The notes: a model not told the origin generated them from the letters alone. A stretch of 35,753 nucleotides of DNA from Caldora sp. SIO3E6 (GCA_010672185.1 JAAHHL010000001.1:1-35753); one strand, 5' to 3'. Positions 24,412 to 33,978 are shown, numbered from the stretch's first letter. Numbers and translations: made by a program.

Positions 24412-25020
24412 TTAACGACTACTATCGTTATTGAGCAAGGGTCGTATAATCAAAAAGCCAGTACCAAAAGCGGTAAGTACAATTAGCAATATGGCAACAA
24501 TTAACCACCAGCCACTTACTTCTGAGACACCTTCTGATTGAGGTTTAGAGCGAGGGCGACGTTCTTCTTGTTCAATTACCAAAGTTTCTTTATAGGGTGA
24601 ACGAGGGGGTTCCGGCTGCTGGCTAGGCGGCGGTAATTCATTCGGTGGGAAATTTGTCGTTGCTTGAGGCTTGGGCTTTGGTGGTGCTGGACGGGGCTCC
24701 GGTTTTCTGACTACTCTAGATGAAGGTACTTCCCTAACCTGATTTGCTGAATCCAAAGACGTAAAAACTTTCTGTAGATTTTCAGTTGATTGGAGAACTT
24801 TGGTTACCTCTTGTCGCAGCTGTTGATTTTGTTGAACTAATTGCTGATTTTGAGCATTAATGGAATCCATCATTGCCTGAGTTGCTTGTAACTCAGCTGC
24901 GAGTTCTCGGTAAACGGAAATTGGCACTGAAGCGCGGTAGGAGTTCGCTGCTGTTGCTGGTGCATAATGGTCTGTTTGCAGGTTAGGCATGGGGGTATCG
25001 TTTGGGAAATTAGAGTTCAT
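24412..25020 (-). CDS. Coiled-coil, proline-rich, C-terminal single-pass membrane protein next to ftsZ
   Basis: The protein has 202 residues from ATG 25020, with GAG-rich DNA upstream; the frame extends 24 codons further but looks non-coding. I recognise no family. The layout is: a short disordered start, a long Gln/Asn-rich coiled coil (about 36-88; QNQQLVQQNQQLRQEVTKVL), a Pro/Lys-rich stretch (about 98-145), a charged linker (EQEERRPRSKP) and a membrane helix at 171-193 ending in RPLLNNDSSR. So it is likely a tail-anchored cytoplasmic coiled coil. It lies 107 bases downstream of ftsZ on the same strand, in the order ftsQ-ftsZ-this gene. Position and shape suggest a cell-division or envelope accessory role, which is inference. 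It converges with the NIL-ferredoxin gene. Confidence 0.75.
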   Translation of the reverse strand: MNSNFPNDTPMPNLQTDHYAPATAANSYRASVPISVYRELAAELQATQAMMDSINAQNQQLVQQNQQLRQEVTKVLQSTENLQKVFTSLDSANQVREVPSSRVVRKPEPRPAPPKPKPQATTNFPPNELPPPSQQPEPPRSPYKETLVIEQEERRPRSKPQSEGVSEVSGWWLIVAILLIVLTAFGTGFLIIRPLLNNDSSR

Positions 25021-25127
25021 AGTGATCTCAAAGCAACTTTGATAATTTCTTGTACTAACCAATACTCTTGAAAAAAGTTCATAATTGTGCACCCTGCGAG
25101 GAGATTCTGGCTGCTAGTTCTAGATGT

Positions 25128-26396
25128 TTAGCTCCTAGGGAACCGACGCCTCTGCAGGAATTCTGGAATATCCAGTTCCGGTCTGTTCCTGGGCTCCACA
25201 GCAGGAGGGACTGGTGGATTTGGTGCTGGGGAAATTGGTCGTTTCCGAGGTTGTGGTACTTCCCTTACGGCTGGCACAGACTGAACTTCTCCACTAAATC
25301 CAGTAGCAATAACAGTAATTCTAATTTCTCCCTGGAGCCTGTCATCAATCACTGCCCCAAAAATGATATTGGCATTGGGATCAACAACTTCATAAACTGT
25401 TTCTGCAGCAGCATTAACTTCGTGCAAGGAGAGATCAGTACCACCTGTAATGTTCAAGACAACACCCCTAGCTCCTTCAATGGAAGATTCAAGTAGGGGA
25501 GAGGAAATGGCAGCCATTGCTGCTTCTCTGGCTCGCGACTTTCCAGAACCCACTCCAATACCCATTAATGCTGAGCCTGCATCTGCCATTACAGCTCGAA
25601 CATCGGCAAAATCAACGTTAACTAAACCAGGAATAGTGATTATATCAGAAATGCCTTGTACCCCTTGACGCAGTATATCATCAGCAACGGTAAAGGCTTC
25701 CTGAACTGGCATTTGCTCAGGAATCACCGACAAAAGTTTGTTATTGGGAATAACTATGAGAGTATCTACCCGACCTTGCAGAGCGGAAATCCCTTCATCC
25801 GCTTGATTGGTACGACGACGTCCTTCAAAGGTAAAAGGACGAGTGACAACACCAACGGTTAAAGAACCCATTTCCTTAGCTACTTCCGCTACAATGGGAG
25901 CCGCTCCCGTACCGGTACCACCACCCATACCAGCAGTAATAAACACCAGATCTGAGTTTTCCAAAGTTTGGGCAATTTCATCTCGGGATTCTTCAGCAGC
26001 TTTTTGACCAATTGCTGGATTACCTCCAGCTCCTAGTCCTCGCGTTAATTTCTGTCCTAGTTGGAGGCGATTGGGGGCAGAAGTTTGGGTAAGAGCCTGA
26101 ACGTCTGTGTTAATCGACCAAAATTCAACCCCAGCTAACTCGCTAGCAATCATGCGGTTGACTGCATTGCCCCCACCACCACCAACACCAATGACTTTAA
26201 TTTTCGCGGCGCTACTTGGCACTATCTCGTCACTCCTAGTTTCTTCCCTGGGTATGCCCTTAATATCATGGGTTTGGCTCAACTGTAACCCAGAATTACT
26301 AAAGGGATGAGTATTATCTACTCCGACTGAAATATCTGTGTGTCCATTGATATGAGAGCTTTGACTGGCCAGCCCCATTTTACTATTAAGCGTCAT
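25128..26396 (-). CDS. ftsZ: Cell division tubulin FtsZ
   Basis: This 422-residue protein has a GTP-binding [14 protein letters not shown] (about 70-82), the tubulin signature [10 protein letters not shown] (158-167), the T7 loop [12 protein letters not shown] that completes the neighbour's active site, and a C-terminal peptide [14 protein letters not shown] that docks FtsZ partners. A long N-terminal extension (about 64 residues) precedes the globular part, as in many cyanobacteria. FtsZ polymerises into the division ring. It is followed by the coiled-coil gene and preceded by ftsQ (232 bases), all in one direction. Confidence 0.97.
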   Translation of the reverse strand: MTLNSKMGLASQSSHINGHTDISVGVDNTHPFSNSGLQLSQTHDIKGIPREETRSDEIVPSSAAKIKVIGVGGGGGNAVNRMIASELAGVEFWSINTDVQALTQTSAPNRLQLGQKLTRGLGAGGNPAIGQKAAEESRDEIAQTLENSDLVFITAGMGGGTGTGAAPIVAEVAKEMGSLTVGVVTRPFTFEGRRRTNQADEGISALQGRVDTLIVIPNNKLLSVIPEQMPVQEAFTVADDILRQGVQGISDIITIPGLVNVDFADVRAVMADAGSALMGIGVGSGKSRAREAAMAAISSPLLESSIEGARGVVLNITGGTDLSLHEVNAAAETVYEVVDPNANIIFGAVIDDRLQGEIRITVIATGFSGEVQSVPAVREVPQPRKRPISPAPNPPVPPAVEPRNRPELDIPEFLQRRRFPRS

Positions 26397-26628
26397 TGTA
26401 GTAGGTCAGGATTGATAATCAACTTTATCAGTTATGGGTTGCAATCTGAGTAAACTATAGAGTAAGTCTATTGAAAAACCAATGAGTTTCTTTGTTGCAG
26501 TGCTGATACTCTGGCAAAAGAGGACTGCTAACAGTCGCTGCTAAGCTAGGGCAGCAGCATAGAGTATAGTTTATGTTGAAATGCTTCATTACTTAATCTT
26601 AATGATTTTCCGGTTGAAAAGTCCCAAT

Positions 26629-27444
26629 TTAATTTTTCAGCTGAATTGCTGGTAAATCTGGATTTTTGAGATCAATATAGGCAATTTGACTAGGTTTGAT
26701 CTGAGTTGATAATTCTTGCATTCTAGACAAAACAGCTAGTTGGTCAACGAATCGGGAGCTATAAGAACCACAGTGTACATGGCCTAGTTCAGTTTTCAGG
26801 ATTAAGTTAGCTGGATCTTGCCAATCAATCTCTAAAACTTCGATGGTGGATTGGCTTACTTCTTGGTAGAGTACTCGCCAATGAGAAAGGTATTGCTGGC
26901 TTGAACCAATCACTTTCAGTGTGGGTAACTGGAAATTAGGTGCTAGGGAAAGCAAACTACTTTCGGGCATCCAATTTCCCTGGGCATCCAATAAACCCCT
27001 TTCTGGGGGGGAAGTCTTATTTTTGACTTTTTGAAGGGGTTTGCTCAGTTGAGCGATTGCTACTGGTTTAAGTTCTTTAACTTGAATAGTCAATCCTGGT
27101 GGCATCAGTTGACGTACAACCTTGGCTTCGGCAATCGGAGCTTGAGACTCTAGGGAGTTGGCAATAACTTGGGGTTCTACTTGCAGTAAATACTCAGGAT
27201 AAGATAAGGGGAGTAGAGAGCGAATTGCTTGGGAGGAAAGCAGCTCATTACCTTCAATGACAATTTGTTCTGGTTGACCAATTACCCAATCTGGTAGGGT
27301 AATTGCCCAAACTAAGCCACTAGCCATACCCCCAACGAAAAGAGAGCGCCAAATAGCCTGAAACAATCTAATCTGCCGCTCTCGTTGCAGTTGTTTACGT
27401 CGGTTGGTTAATTGTGATTGAGATACTGATGCGATGTTTGCCAT
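26629..27444 (-). CDS. ftsQ: Cell division protein FtsQ/DivIB
   Basis: The 271-residue bitopic protein has a basic cytoplasmic tail (RRKQLQRERQIRLFQAIWRS), one membrane helix at about 33-51, a POTRA domain (IVIEGNELLSSQAIRSLLPL, starting near residue 61) and a beta domain. FtsQ joins FtsB/FtsL-type partners at the septum. The gene is collinear with ftsZ. A long spacer with a MITE-end fragment lies upstream. Confidence 0.9.
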   Translation of the reverse strand: MANIASVSQSQLTNRRKQLQRERQIRLFQAIWRSLFVGGMASGLVWAITLPDWVIGQPEQIVIEGNELLSSQAIRSLLPLSYPEYLLQVEPQVIANSLESQAPIAEAKVVRQLMPPGLTIQVKELKPVAIAQLSKPLQKVKNKTSPPERGLLDAQGNWMPESSLLSLAPNFQLPTLKVIGSSQQYLSHWRVLYQEVSQSTIEVLEIDWQDPANLILKTELGHVHCGSYSSRFVDQLAVLSRMQELSTQIKPSQIAYIDLKNPDLPAIQLKN

Positions 27445-27860
27445 CTACTATCGCTAGGAGCCAATGTATGTGAATTTGTAGTAGTTATTTCCACTACCCT
27501 GGTTAAAGGGCTTTGGTGGGTAGTTAAATGAACCCAAGATACTTTTCCATTTAACCACTCCTAAATTACCACTACTGTAAATCTGCCCACGATTAAACTG
27601 TTGTGCATCCAGATTGCCTCATTCTGGATATTTTTCTACTCAGGACATATGCAATCAGAAGTGATTACACTGGCTTATATCAACCATTAGACTTAATCAA
27701 CCATCAATTTTAGTTACACCAACAGACTGATGCTGAAGGCAGTGATATTCCTCACTGAGGGGTTGTGACCCCTAGGTATATGGTTTCAATTAATGATTTA
27801 CTCTCTATTTGAGACCGTAAGCGAGTAAGTCTTGAGAATGGAACTGCATCTACCTTGAGA
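27445..27860. other. Gene-free spacer with MITE-end fragment, hairpin and a 23-base tandem duplication
   Basis: It contains 27484-27501 (GTTATTTCCACTACCCTG), a fragment of the MITE left end on the other strand, without the terminal TA. A small hairpin (ggggttgtgacccc, about 27758-27771) follows. At 27832-27877 a 23-base segment (CTTGAGAATGGAACTGCATC and on) is tandemly duplicated, ending in the start of the NTPase fragment. No other gene is supported. Confidence 0.65.
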
Positions 27861-28145
27861 ATGAAACTGCATCTACCGACATTTTTTAAAGCTTGTAACC
27901 CTGCAAAGACTTTGGTTGTGGGGAATCCTGAGGATCGTAAGTACTATATTGATTTTTCTGCTGTGCGGGGCGGTAAGATCATTGAAGCGATAGAACGAAC
28001 TATCACCCGTTTATCACCGGATGAACCCACCTGCCAGCTATTTACAGGACATATCGGCTGTGGAAAGTCTACAGAATTGTTGCGCTTGAAAGCTCTGTTG
28101 GAAGAGCAACAATTTCATGTGGTTTATTTTGAATCAAGTCGTGAG
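27861..28145 (+). pseudogene. NTPase (P-loop AAA type), 5' fragment fused to truncated lpdA
   Basis: An intact start (MKLHLPTFFKACNPAKTLVV, VGNPEDRKYYIDFSAVRGG) is followed by the P-loop FTGHIGCGKSTELLRLK and [10 protein letters not shown], a sequence characteristic of a large group of cyanobacterial P-loop NTPases. After ESSR the expected continuation is lost; codons then run into the reverse strand of lpdA and stop at 28176-28178. About 90 of several hundred residues remain, so it is a truncated relic. ATG 27861 is chosen over TTG 27855. It lies divergent from ftsQ. Confidence 0.8.
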
Positions 28146-28703
28146 ACCACTGCCAATAATTGCCACCCAATCCGGTAGCCATTCTAAGTTCGAGCCATCT
28201 TCACTAGTAAAAACCGTTTTACCGTCAATGGTAATTCCTGGAGGAACAAAGGGTACTGAACCAGTAGACAGAATAATATCTTTGGCCGAGATAATCTTTT
28301 CGCCACTGTCTGTAGTGATTGCTACTTTTTGTGGGCCAGCGATTTTACCCCAACCCTGGATAATATCAACACCTAAGCGTTTAAGGCTATTAGTCAAGTC
28401 TCCACGAATTTTAGCAACCAGATTGCCAGCGTGCTCTGAGATCACTTGCCGATCAAATGTCACCCCTTCCACTTGGATACCCAAGGATTTGAGGTGGTGA
28501 GCGTCGTGTAACTCTCTTACCCTACCGGATGCAGCTAATAAGGCTTTTGAAGGGATACAGCCTCGATTGACGCAGGTCCCCCCCATCTCAGCGGCTTCAA
28601 TAATCGCAGTTTTCAATCCGCAGCTAACCGCATGTAAAGCAGCACCATGTCCGCCCACACCAGCACCGATAATTACTAAATCGTAATCAAATGCTTCGCT
28701 CAC
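28134..28703 (-). pseudogene. lpdA: Dihydrolipoamide dehydrogenase LpdA, truncated at the NAD-binding motif
   Basis: It starts at GTG 28703 with GGGAGA seven bases upstream and an N-terminus [18 protein letters not shown] (FAD motif). It carries the redox site [16 protein letters not shown] and runs normally to DWVAIIGSG, the beginning of the NAD(P)H motif. Canonical LpdA continues YIGLEF; here codons LTT and a stop come from the adjoining NTPase relic. Only about 189 of about 475 residues remain. LpdA is E3 of pyruvate dehydrogenase and normally essential, so the cell should hold another copy, or this is a recombination or assembly break. It is 10 bases downstream of the RNA methyltransferase gene in one operon. 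Confidence 0.85.
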
Positions 28704-28713
28704 ATCTATCTCC

Positions 28714-29550
28714 CTACTCAATCTGTATTGCCTCCTTATTTTCAACTCGACTAATCAATGAGTGCAAGTTTTTATTACGCTGGCGTTGAGCTTCGTACAA
28801 AATTAAAGCAGCAGCGATCGCCACATTCAAAGATTCAACTCCCGGCATCAGGGGAATTTTGACTTGTTGATCTGCTAGAGCTGCCAAATCCGCTCTCAAA
28901 CCCGCTGCTTCGTTACCCAACATAATCAACGTGGGAGTTTGCAAGTTGAGTTCCCAATAGCTCATAGTAGCATTAGGTATCGTTGCTACTAACTGTATTC
29001 CTTGAGCCTTATATTGGCAGACCACATCTTTCAAATCGCTACTCACTGTCATGGGTAAGCGGAACCACTGACCAGCTGATGCTCTTAAAACTTTTGGGTT
29101 GTCTAAATCTACACTATCTTTGCTCAACCACAAACCCTCAGCACCAGCCGCCGCCGCAGTCCGGATTATTGTACCCAGATTACCCGGGTCTTGTATGGTC
29201 TCCAGAGCCAAACCGAGAGATGGGGCTCCAGAACATTTGGGAGAATTGATGGTTCGCTGCGCCGTTGCTACCACACCATCGGGTTGGACTGTAGTCGCGA
29301 TCGCTTTTATTACCGACTGACTAACTAATTCTGCCCTTTGACACTGACTAGTGGCATACTGCCAAAGTTGTGGGTGAAGTTCCTGCCATTCTGGTGTACA
29401 GCAAACGGTGACTAGGGGGTAATCCATAGCACAAGCTTCTTCCAGAAGGTGCGTACCCTCGAGCAAGAATAAATGCTGCTCCTGCCTACCCTTGGCTGTT
29501 TGCAACTTCCTAATTTTTTTGATCAGAGGGTTTTGAGTACTTGTGAGCAT
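28714..29550 (-). CDS. TrmH/SpoU-family RNA 2'-O-methyltransferase
   Basis: The protein has 278 residues from ATG 29550; the frame opens further out across the tRNA, which is not coding. N-terminal substrate-binding domain ([20 protein letters not shown], then [12 protein letters not shown]) of the SpoU_sub_bind type, then the SPOUT knot with the three SpoU motifs: [32 protein letters not shown] and [20 protein letters not shown]. These enzymes methylate ribose of rRNA or tRNA using S-adenosylmethionine. The target nucleotide cannot be told from sequence. It is the first gene of the operon with lpdA and lies 52 bases downstream of the tRNA-Leu. Confidence 0.9.
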   Translation of the reverse strand: MLTSTQNPLIKKIRKLQTAKGRQEQHLFLLEGTHLLEEACAMDYPLVTVCCTPEWQELHPQLWQYATSQCQRAELVSQSVIKAIATTVQPDGVVATAQRTINSPKCSGAPSLGLALETIQDPGNLGTIIRTAAAAGAEGLWLSKDSVDLDNPKVLRASAGQWFRLPMTVSSDLKDVVCQYKAQGIQLVATIPNATMSYWELNLQTPTLIMLGNEAAGLRADLAALADQQVKIPLMPGVESLNVAIAAALILYEAQRQRNKNLHSLISRVENKEAIQIE

Positions 29551-29602
29551 GACAATTTCAGCTTTTAGATATCGACGGCGAATCCAAAATCCAAAATTGG
29601 TA

Positions 29603-29686
29603 TGCGGAACCCGGGACTTGAACCCGGAAGTCCTTGCGAACACTAGAACCTGAATCTAGCGCGTCTACCAATTCCGCCAGTTCCGC
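29603..29686 (-). tRNA. tRNA-Leu, anticodon CAG
   Basis: The 84-base minus-strand gene has acceptor arms GCGGAAC/GTTCCGC, discriminator A, anticodon stem CTAGA/TCTAG around loop TTCAGGT (anticodon CAG, decoding CUG), a class II variable arm, and the T arm CCGGGTTCAAGTCCCGG. CCA is not encoded (ATACCA follows). It lies upstream of the methyltransferase gene, same strand. Confidence 0.97.
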
Positions 29687-29870
29687 TTATGGTGTGTTAA
29701 TTTCCTTTGCAGTTTATTATCATGCAACAACCTAAGACATTAGTCAACTAATCTGATCCAGATATATAAGCTGAAACCAGTTACAGTAGTCAGCCTTAAG
29801 ACCAATCATCGTGATTACAAATCTAGACATTTGCGATCTTTCAGGTAGAATCAGTAGCAAATTTTAAAAA

Positions 29871-31295
29871 ATGCAAAGTATTCCACTGATTCTGGAGGTT
29901 AGACCCATTAATCACTCTCCAAGCCTGAAAGATAACGACTCTCTGCCCAAGCAAGACCAATCCGTTTTAAGTATTTGGGGCAGAGCTTCCCTGAAAGGAC
30001 AAGTAAGAATTAGCGGAGCCAAAAACTCTGCATTAGCAATTATGGCAGGAGCTTTACTTTGTCCTCAAGATTGCCGACTGCACAATGTCCCCTCCCTGGT
30101 AGACATCAAGAAGATGAGCCAAATTCTCTCTGCTCTGGGTGTCAAACTGACAAAAAATGGCGATATCTTAGATATCAATGCTAGCAATCTTGGGCATTCC
30201 ACTGCACCCTACGATTTGGTCAGCCAACTAAGAGCTAGCTTTTTTGCCATTGGTCCATTGCTAGCGAGGTTGGGAGCTGTACGAATACCCTTACCGGGAG
30301 GTTGTGCCATTGGTGCTAGACCTGTAGATCTCCATGTTCGTGGTCTACAATCTATGGGAGCTCAAGTACACATTGAACATGGCATGGTTAATGCCTATAT
30401 CAGTGGCAGTGGCAACAAAAGGTTAAAGGGGGCAAAAATTTACCTCGATTACCCGAGTGTGGGAGCAACGGAAACCCTGATGATGGCAGCAACGCTAGCA
30501 GAAGGAGAGACAACTATTGAAAATGCTGCCCAAGAGCCAGAAGTAGCAGATTTGGCCAATTTTTGCATAGCAATGGGAGCCAAAATTAGTGGTGCTGGCA
30601 CCAAGACTATCATCATTTCTGGGGTTCCTCGTTTACATTCTGTGGAATACTCGGTTATTCCCGATCGCATTGAAGCAGGGACATTCTTGGTTGCCGGTGC
30701 CATTACCCACTCAGAAATTAGCCTTTTCCCTGTAATACCCGATCATCTGAGTGCTGTTATTGCCAAGCTGCGAGAAGTTGGTTCTAAGGTGATTATGGAG
30801 GGAACCAATCGCCTGCGGATTGTTCCTGACAGAATACAAGCAACAGATATTGAAACTTTGCCTTTTCCTGGTTTTCCCACTGATATGCAGGCACCATTGA
30901 TGGCATTGTTAACTTTAAGTAATGGAGATAGTATCATTTCCGAAACAGTATTTGAAAATCGGTTGGGTCATGTTCCAGAACTCAATCGCATGGGTGCAGA
31001 TATTCGTATCAAAGGTAATCATGCAATTATTCGAGGAGTACCAATGCTATCTGGTGCTCCGGTTATGGCAACCGACTTACGAGCATCTGCAGCACTGATA
31101 CTGGCAGGGTTAGCGGCAGAAGGGAAAACCACGATTAAGGGATTGCATCATTTAGACCGGGGTTACGAAAATGTGGAGGAGAAATTGCGGAACTTGGGAG
31201 CCAAGATCAAGCGGGAAAAGGAAGAGAGTGAACCAGAACCAGAGCCAGAAGAAACTTCGATAGATCAAAGCAAAATCACTGTAACCCCGCAGTAA
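29871..31295 (+). CDS. murA: UDP-N-acetylglucosamine 1-carboxyvinyltransferase MurA
   Basis: The 474-residue enzyme transfers enolpyruvate from PEP to UDP-GlcNAc, the first committed step of peptidoglycan. K51/N52 in [14 protein letters not shown] and the active-site C145 in [15 protein letters not shown] are intact; this Cys is the fosfomycin target. [20 protein letters not shown] and [17 protein letters not shown] are also conserved. The first about 32 residues and a C-terminal tail rich in Glu-Pro pairs ([12 protein letters not shown]) exceed the usual 420-residue core. No strong ribosome site precedes the ATG, so an in-frame downstream start cannot be excluded. Confidence 0.95.
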   Translation: MQSIPLILEVRPINHSPSLKDNDSLPKQDQSVLSIWGRASLKGQVRISGAKNSALAIMAGALLCPQDCRLHNVPSLVDIKKMSQILSALGVKLTKNGDILDINASNLGHSTAPYDLVSQLRASFFAIGPLLARLGAVRIPLPGGCAIGARPVDLHVRGLQSMGAQVHIEHGMVNAYISGSGNKRLKGAKIYLDYPSVGATETLMMAATLAEGETTIENAAQEPEVADLANFCIAMGAKISGAGTKTIIISGVPRLHSVEYSVIPDRIEAGTFLVAGAITHSEISLFPVIPDHLSAVIAKLREVGSKVIMEGTNRLRIVPDRIQATDIETLPFPGFPTDMQAPLMALLTLSNGDSIISETVFENRLGHVPELNRMGADIRIKGNHAIIRGVPMLSGAPVMATDLRASAALILAGLAAEGKTTIKGLHHLDRGYENVEEKLRNLGAKIKREKEESEPEPEPEETSIDQSKITVTPQ

Positions 31296-31363
31296 TTGTT
31301 TAGGAGCTAACTCCAAGAACAAATAGGCTTTTCCACATCTAAATTTTCCTAAGTATTTCCAAC

Positions 31364-31500
31364 TAGTGCTTTGAAGGCTCCGAGACACCAACCCACCCCT
31401 AAACCCTCCGTTGGAGGGAAAAGGCTCCAAGGAAAGAAAGCTTGGAAGGGAAGCTTTTCACCTTGTTTAACTGACGGGTTATCTTTGCCGCGCTGCACTA
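31364..31500. mobile_element. MITE-like element (copy C)
   Basis: The 137-base element is bounded by TA: left end TAGTGCTTTGAAGGC, right end (other strand) TAGTGCAGCGCGGC. Read on the opposite strand it matches copy B at both ends (TTTGAAGGC; AAC-GACGGGTTAT with CTTTTTCACCTT). The middle differs: an inverted CTCCGTTGGAGGG segment replaces the heptamers. It lies 68 bases after the murA stop. Confidence 0.7.
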
Positions 31501-31795
31501 GGCATGATGAGCTATCACTCAAAACACAGGATTTACATCCTTGTTACCCTGTTCGTTTTCCGTTCCCTAAGTTCATTAGCTGCTCCCGTTAGGTGATTTA
31601 AATGTGGTTTAGCTTAGCATCAATACCGTAAACAACCTTGTACAGATTTAGCGCAGTCGGGACAAATGACCACTTCAGCCGAGAGATGAGTTAATTTTTA
31701 GATTTGTGTGGCTAGATAAGCTATTTCTCCATACAGGGTCTTATTGCTTGGGGAAATATATGCTATAAAACGAATTTGTGTGAGGAGCTCAATAG
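31501..31795. other. Gene-free spacer upstream of the terpene synthase-like gene
   Basis: I see no coding sequence. It is AT-rich toward the right end, where a possible promoter is annotated separately; no structured RNA is recognised. Confidence 0.5.
31741..31769 (+). promoter_or_regulatory. Possible sigma-70-type promoter
   Basis: TTATTG and TATAAA are separated by 17 bases, the standard spacing, 27 bases before the ATG at 31796 (ribosome site GAGGAG at 31781-31786). The -10 is good and the -35 weak. Prediction only. Confidence 0.4.
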
Positions 31796-32665
31796 ATGAA
31801 TGTCTGTAAAGATGCATTGGAGATTCTGAAAGAAACTAGTCGGACTTTTTACATCCCTATCAATCGTCTACCTCCAAGACTCAAGGAAGCAGTAGCATCA
31901 GCCTATCTTTGTATGCGTGCCATTGATGAAATTGAAGACCATCCGGGACTCGATAACTTCACAAAGGCACGATTGTTACGCACGATTAGCACAAATTTAC
32001 AGGCTGCGGTTGATAGCTTCACCCTTGATCAACTGTTCGTCGGATTTAGTCGGCAGGACAGTCAGCTAGCGGAAGTAACGGTTCGGGTAGGAGAATGGGC
32101 AAGATTAGCACCTGAGACCATTGCGCCTCGGATCTGGGATGCTACAGCGGCAATGGCAGATAGAATGGCTTATTGGGCTGAGCACAACTGGGAAATTTAT
32201 ACCGAAGCAGATTTAGATCGTTATACGTTTGGAGTAGCAGGTGCAGTAGGCTTGTTACTTTCTGACTTGTGGGCTTGGTATGATGATACCCAAACCAACC
32301 GTCTCCATGCTATTGGCTTTGGTAGAGGCTTACAGGCTGTGAACATTTTACGGAACTATAAGGAAGACAGAGTCAGGGGAGTTGATTTCTTCCCCAATGG
32401 CTGGACTGAAAATGATATGCAAACTTATGCTCGTCGGAATCTAGCTCTGGCTGATGCCTATACCAAGGCTCTACCCAATGGACCTGCTTTAGGCTTTTGC
32501 CAAATTCCGCTTACTTTGGCTCACGCCACTCTTGATGTTTTAGAATATGCACTAAGAGCTAGAATTAGGAAATATAAATTTTCTTTGTGTCCTACCCTTC
32601 GGGAACTCCTTCGGAGAATGTGCCTTTGTGGTGAGTTCTCTTCATGTCCTAACCTATTCGCGTAG
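31796..32665 (+). CDS. Squalene/phytoene synthase-family protein with abnormal C-terminus
   Basis: The 289-residue trans-prenyl head-to-head synthase fold has the first aspartate-rich motif in CMRAIDEIEDH (residues about 40-50) and the second as NILRNYKEDRVRGVDFFP, with the SRTFYIPI substrate-entry strand. Family members join two prenyl diphosphates to phytoene, squalene or dehydrosqualene. The second motif begins with Asn where DxxxD forms have Asp, typical of a subgroup. It is normal as far as LAHATLDVL, but where relatives carry a conserved C-terminal helix this copy reads LEYALRARIRKYKFSLCPTL and an odd Cys-rich tail. So its 3' end is probably replaced or frameshifted. It has a good ribosome site, and is not near other carotenoid or hopanoid genes, so its product is unknown. 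Confidence 0.8.
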   Translation: MNVCKDALEILKETSRTFYIPINRLPPRLKEAVASAYLCMRAIDEIEDHPGLDNFTKARLLRTISTNLQAAVDSFTLDQLFVGFSRQDSQLAEVTVRVGEWARLAPETIAPRIWDATAAMADRMAYWAEHNWEIYTEADLDRYTFGVAGAVGLLLSDLWAWYDDTQTNRLHAIGFGRGLQAVNILRNYKEDRVRGVDFFPNGWTENDMQTYARRNLALADAYTKALPNGPALGFCQIPLTLAHATLDVLEYALRARIRKYKFSLCPTLRELLRRMCLCGEFSSCPNLFA

Positions 32666-33153
32666 TGCTATACCACAAGTGTTGGGAGCATCCCATTTTG
32701 GCAAGTTGGCTCCTTTAAGATGGCTGAAACCCTTGCCATGTCGTTCTTTTGGAAATGCTTTTTCCAAAATGGGATGCTCCCCAAGTGTTTATGTCGAAAC
32801 TTGATCAAAAAGGCTGTAGTGCGATCGCTTGTTGATAAATTTGGCGTAGGGTTAGTCAACCTGGGGATAGTGTTGGGCGGGTTTTGAATGGAATATTCGG
32901 GTCAAATGGTCTAGATTGTCCCTAAACCCGCCCCTACGATATGTATAATCGCACTACACATCAGCGATAGTTAGCCCCCTAAATCCCCCAATTCTGGGGG
33001 ACTTTGAATTATTTTTCACGTACTCTGAGAACCGGATTTGGTATTATTTGTGCAACTCTTCCCTCCTGCCTCCTACCTTCTACTTTTCCTAAAGGTTCTA
33101 AAACAAACTCTTGACAACCAGCCATACTTCGATGTTCACACCAGTGAGTTAGC
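32666..33153. other. Repeat-rich spacer between the prenyl synthase-like gene and csaA
   Basis: No gene is supported. Three inverted repeats are present: GGGAGCATCCCATTTTGG arms at 32684-32701 and 32764-32781; GGGCGGGTTT / AAACCCGCCC at about 32877-32931; and the short hairpin aatcccccaattctggggga (32981-33000), a form common in cyanobacterial spacers. CTCCTGC-type heptamers lie near 33063. Confidence 0.75.
32684..32781. repeat. Inverted repeat with GGGAGCATCCCATTTTGG arms
   Basis: Perfect 18-base arms with a 62-base spacer that itself contains a small ttggaaa-tttccaa pair. The layout resembles a small MITE or a regulatory stem; no coding capacity. Confidence 0.8.
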
Positions 33154-33549
33154 TTATGCTAATCTCTCTCCATTAGTAACTGGCATATTGGGCTCAATTA
33201 GGACTGTCCCGTTATCTTGGCATACGATCGCCAATACCAGTACTTCCGATTTTACACCTGCAACTCTTCTAGGCGGAAAATTGACTACTGCACAAATCTG
33301 TTTACCAATCAAATCGTCAGCAGAATAATTTCCAGTTAACTGAGCAGAGCTTTTCTTATGACCTAAAACAACACCAAAGTCTATATCCATTTCATATGCA
33401 GGAACCCTTGCTTTCTGATTTAATTTTGCGGACAACACAGTCCCGACACGTATATCAACTTTTAGGAAGTCTTCAAAGTCAATTTGAGCATTGGTTAGAT
33501 TATTCTCAGCCAAGTTTATCCCCTCTTGCCAGTATTGAATAATATTCAT
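33154..33549 (-). CDS. CsaA-like tRNA-binding domain protein
   Basis: The protein has 131 residues from ATG 33549; upstream codons in the same frame look non-coding. The sequence FEDFLKVDIRVGTVLSAKL, then GHKKSSAQLT, DLIGKQICAVVNFPPRRVAG and VKSEVLVLAI, is the CsaA/EMAP-II-like OB fold. CsaA dimers bind tRNA and, in Bacillus, act as a secretion-linked chaperone; the cyanobacterial role is not known to me. It stands alone. The N-terminal 22 residues (MNIIQYWQEGINLAENNLTN) precede the usual family start. Confidence 0.9.
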   Translation of the reverse strand: MNIIQYWQEGINLAENNLTNAQIDFEDFLKVDIRVGTVLSAKLNQKARVPAYEMDIDFGVVLGHKKSSAQLTGNYSADDLIGKQICAVVNFPPRRVAGVKSEVLVLAIVCQDNGTVLIEPNMPVTNGERLA

Positions 33550-33876
33550 GGAGTTTGGTAGACATGCAATTGTCATCGGGAGCAGGTCAAATTTGCAAAA
33601 CAAATGTACTAAAACAGCAAGGTAATCAACAATCAAGCCCCTGGGACAGTAGTGTAGTTCAGGCGTTATTACAAAATTGACCTGCTCCCATTTTAAGGAT
33701 AAAGCAATGAAAACACATGAATTGGGAAGCCAAGGACAATCTCACGGTTCCGTAAATAACGCGATCGCTTAGGCAACTCACGACGGTGCTTCAATCAAAA
33801 TGATCCTTCCGGTTGGTGACAATTTAAAGGATCGCGCATAATAGGGAATCGGGAATTGGTAGGTTACCGAATTGTA

Positions 33877-33978
33877 TTAGTGGGATAGTTTCTGTGCTAA
33901 AGTGAGCTGTGGTATTTCTTCAATAATCTCTTCTGGACTTCCTGCCTGCCTTAAAATGAGGCAAACTCTGATTATTAA
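33877..33978 (-). pseudogene. Possible remnant of a DUF433-type antitoxin-like gene
   Basis: The minus strand encodes SLIIRVCLILRQAGSPEEII followed by EEIPQLTLAQ, close to the conserved end of DUF433 proteins (which have SPEEILxxxPHLT). The upstream part has been replaced by heptamer sequence (GMGNGEWGIG), so it is at most a relic. Confidence 0.3.

Noticed and set aside
33708-33773. 21-codon frame MKTHELGSQGQSHGSVNNAIA
   Set aside because: Too short, no ribosome site clearly placed, and continuation is broken; noted only as a possible relic.
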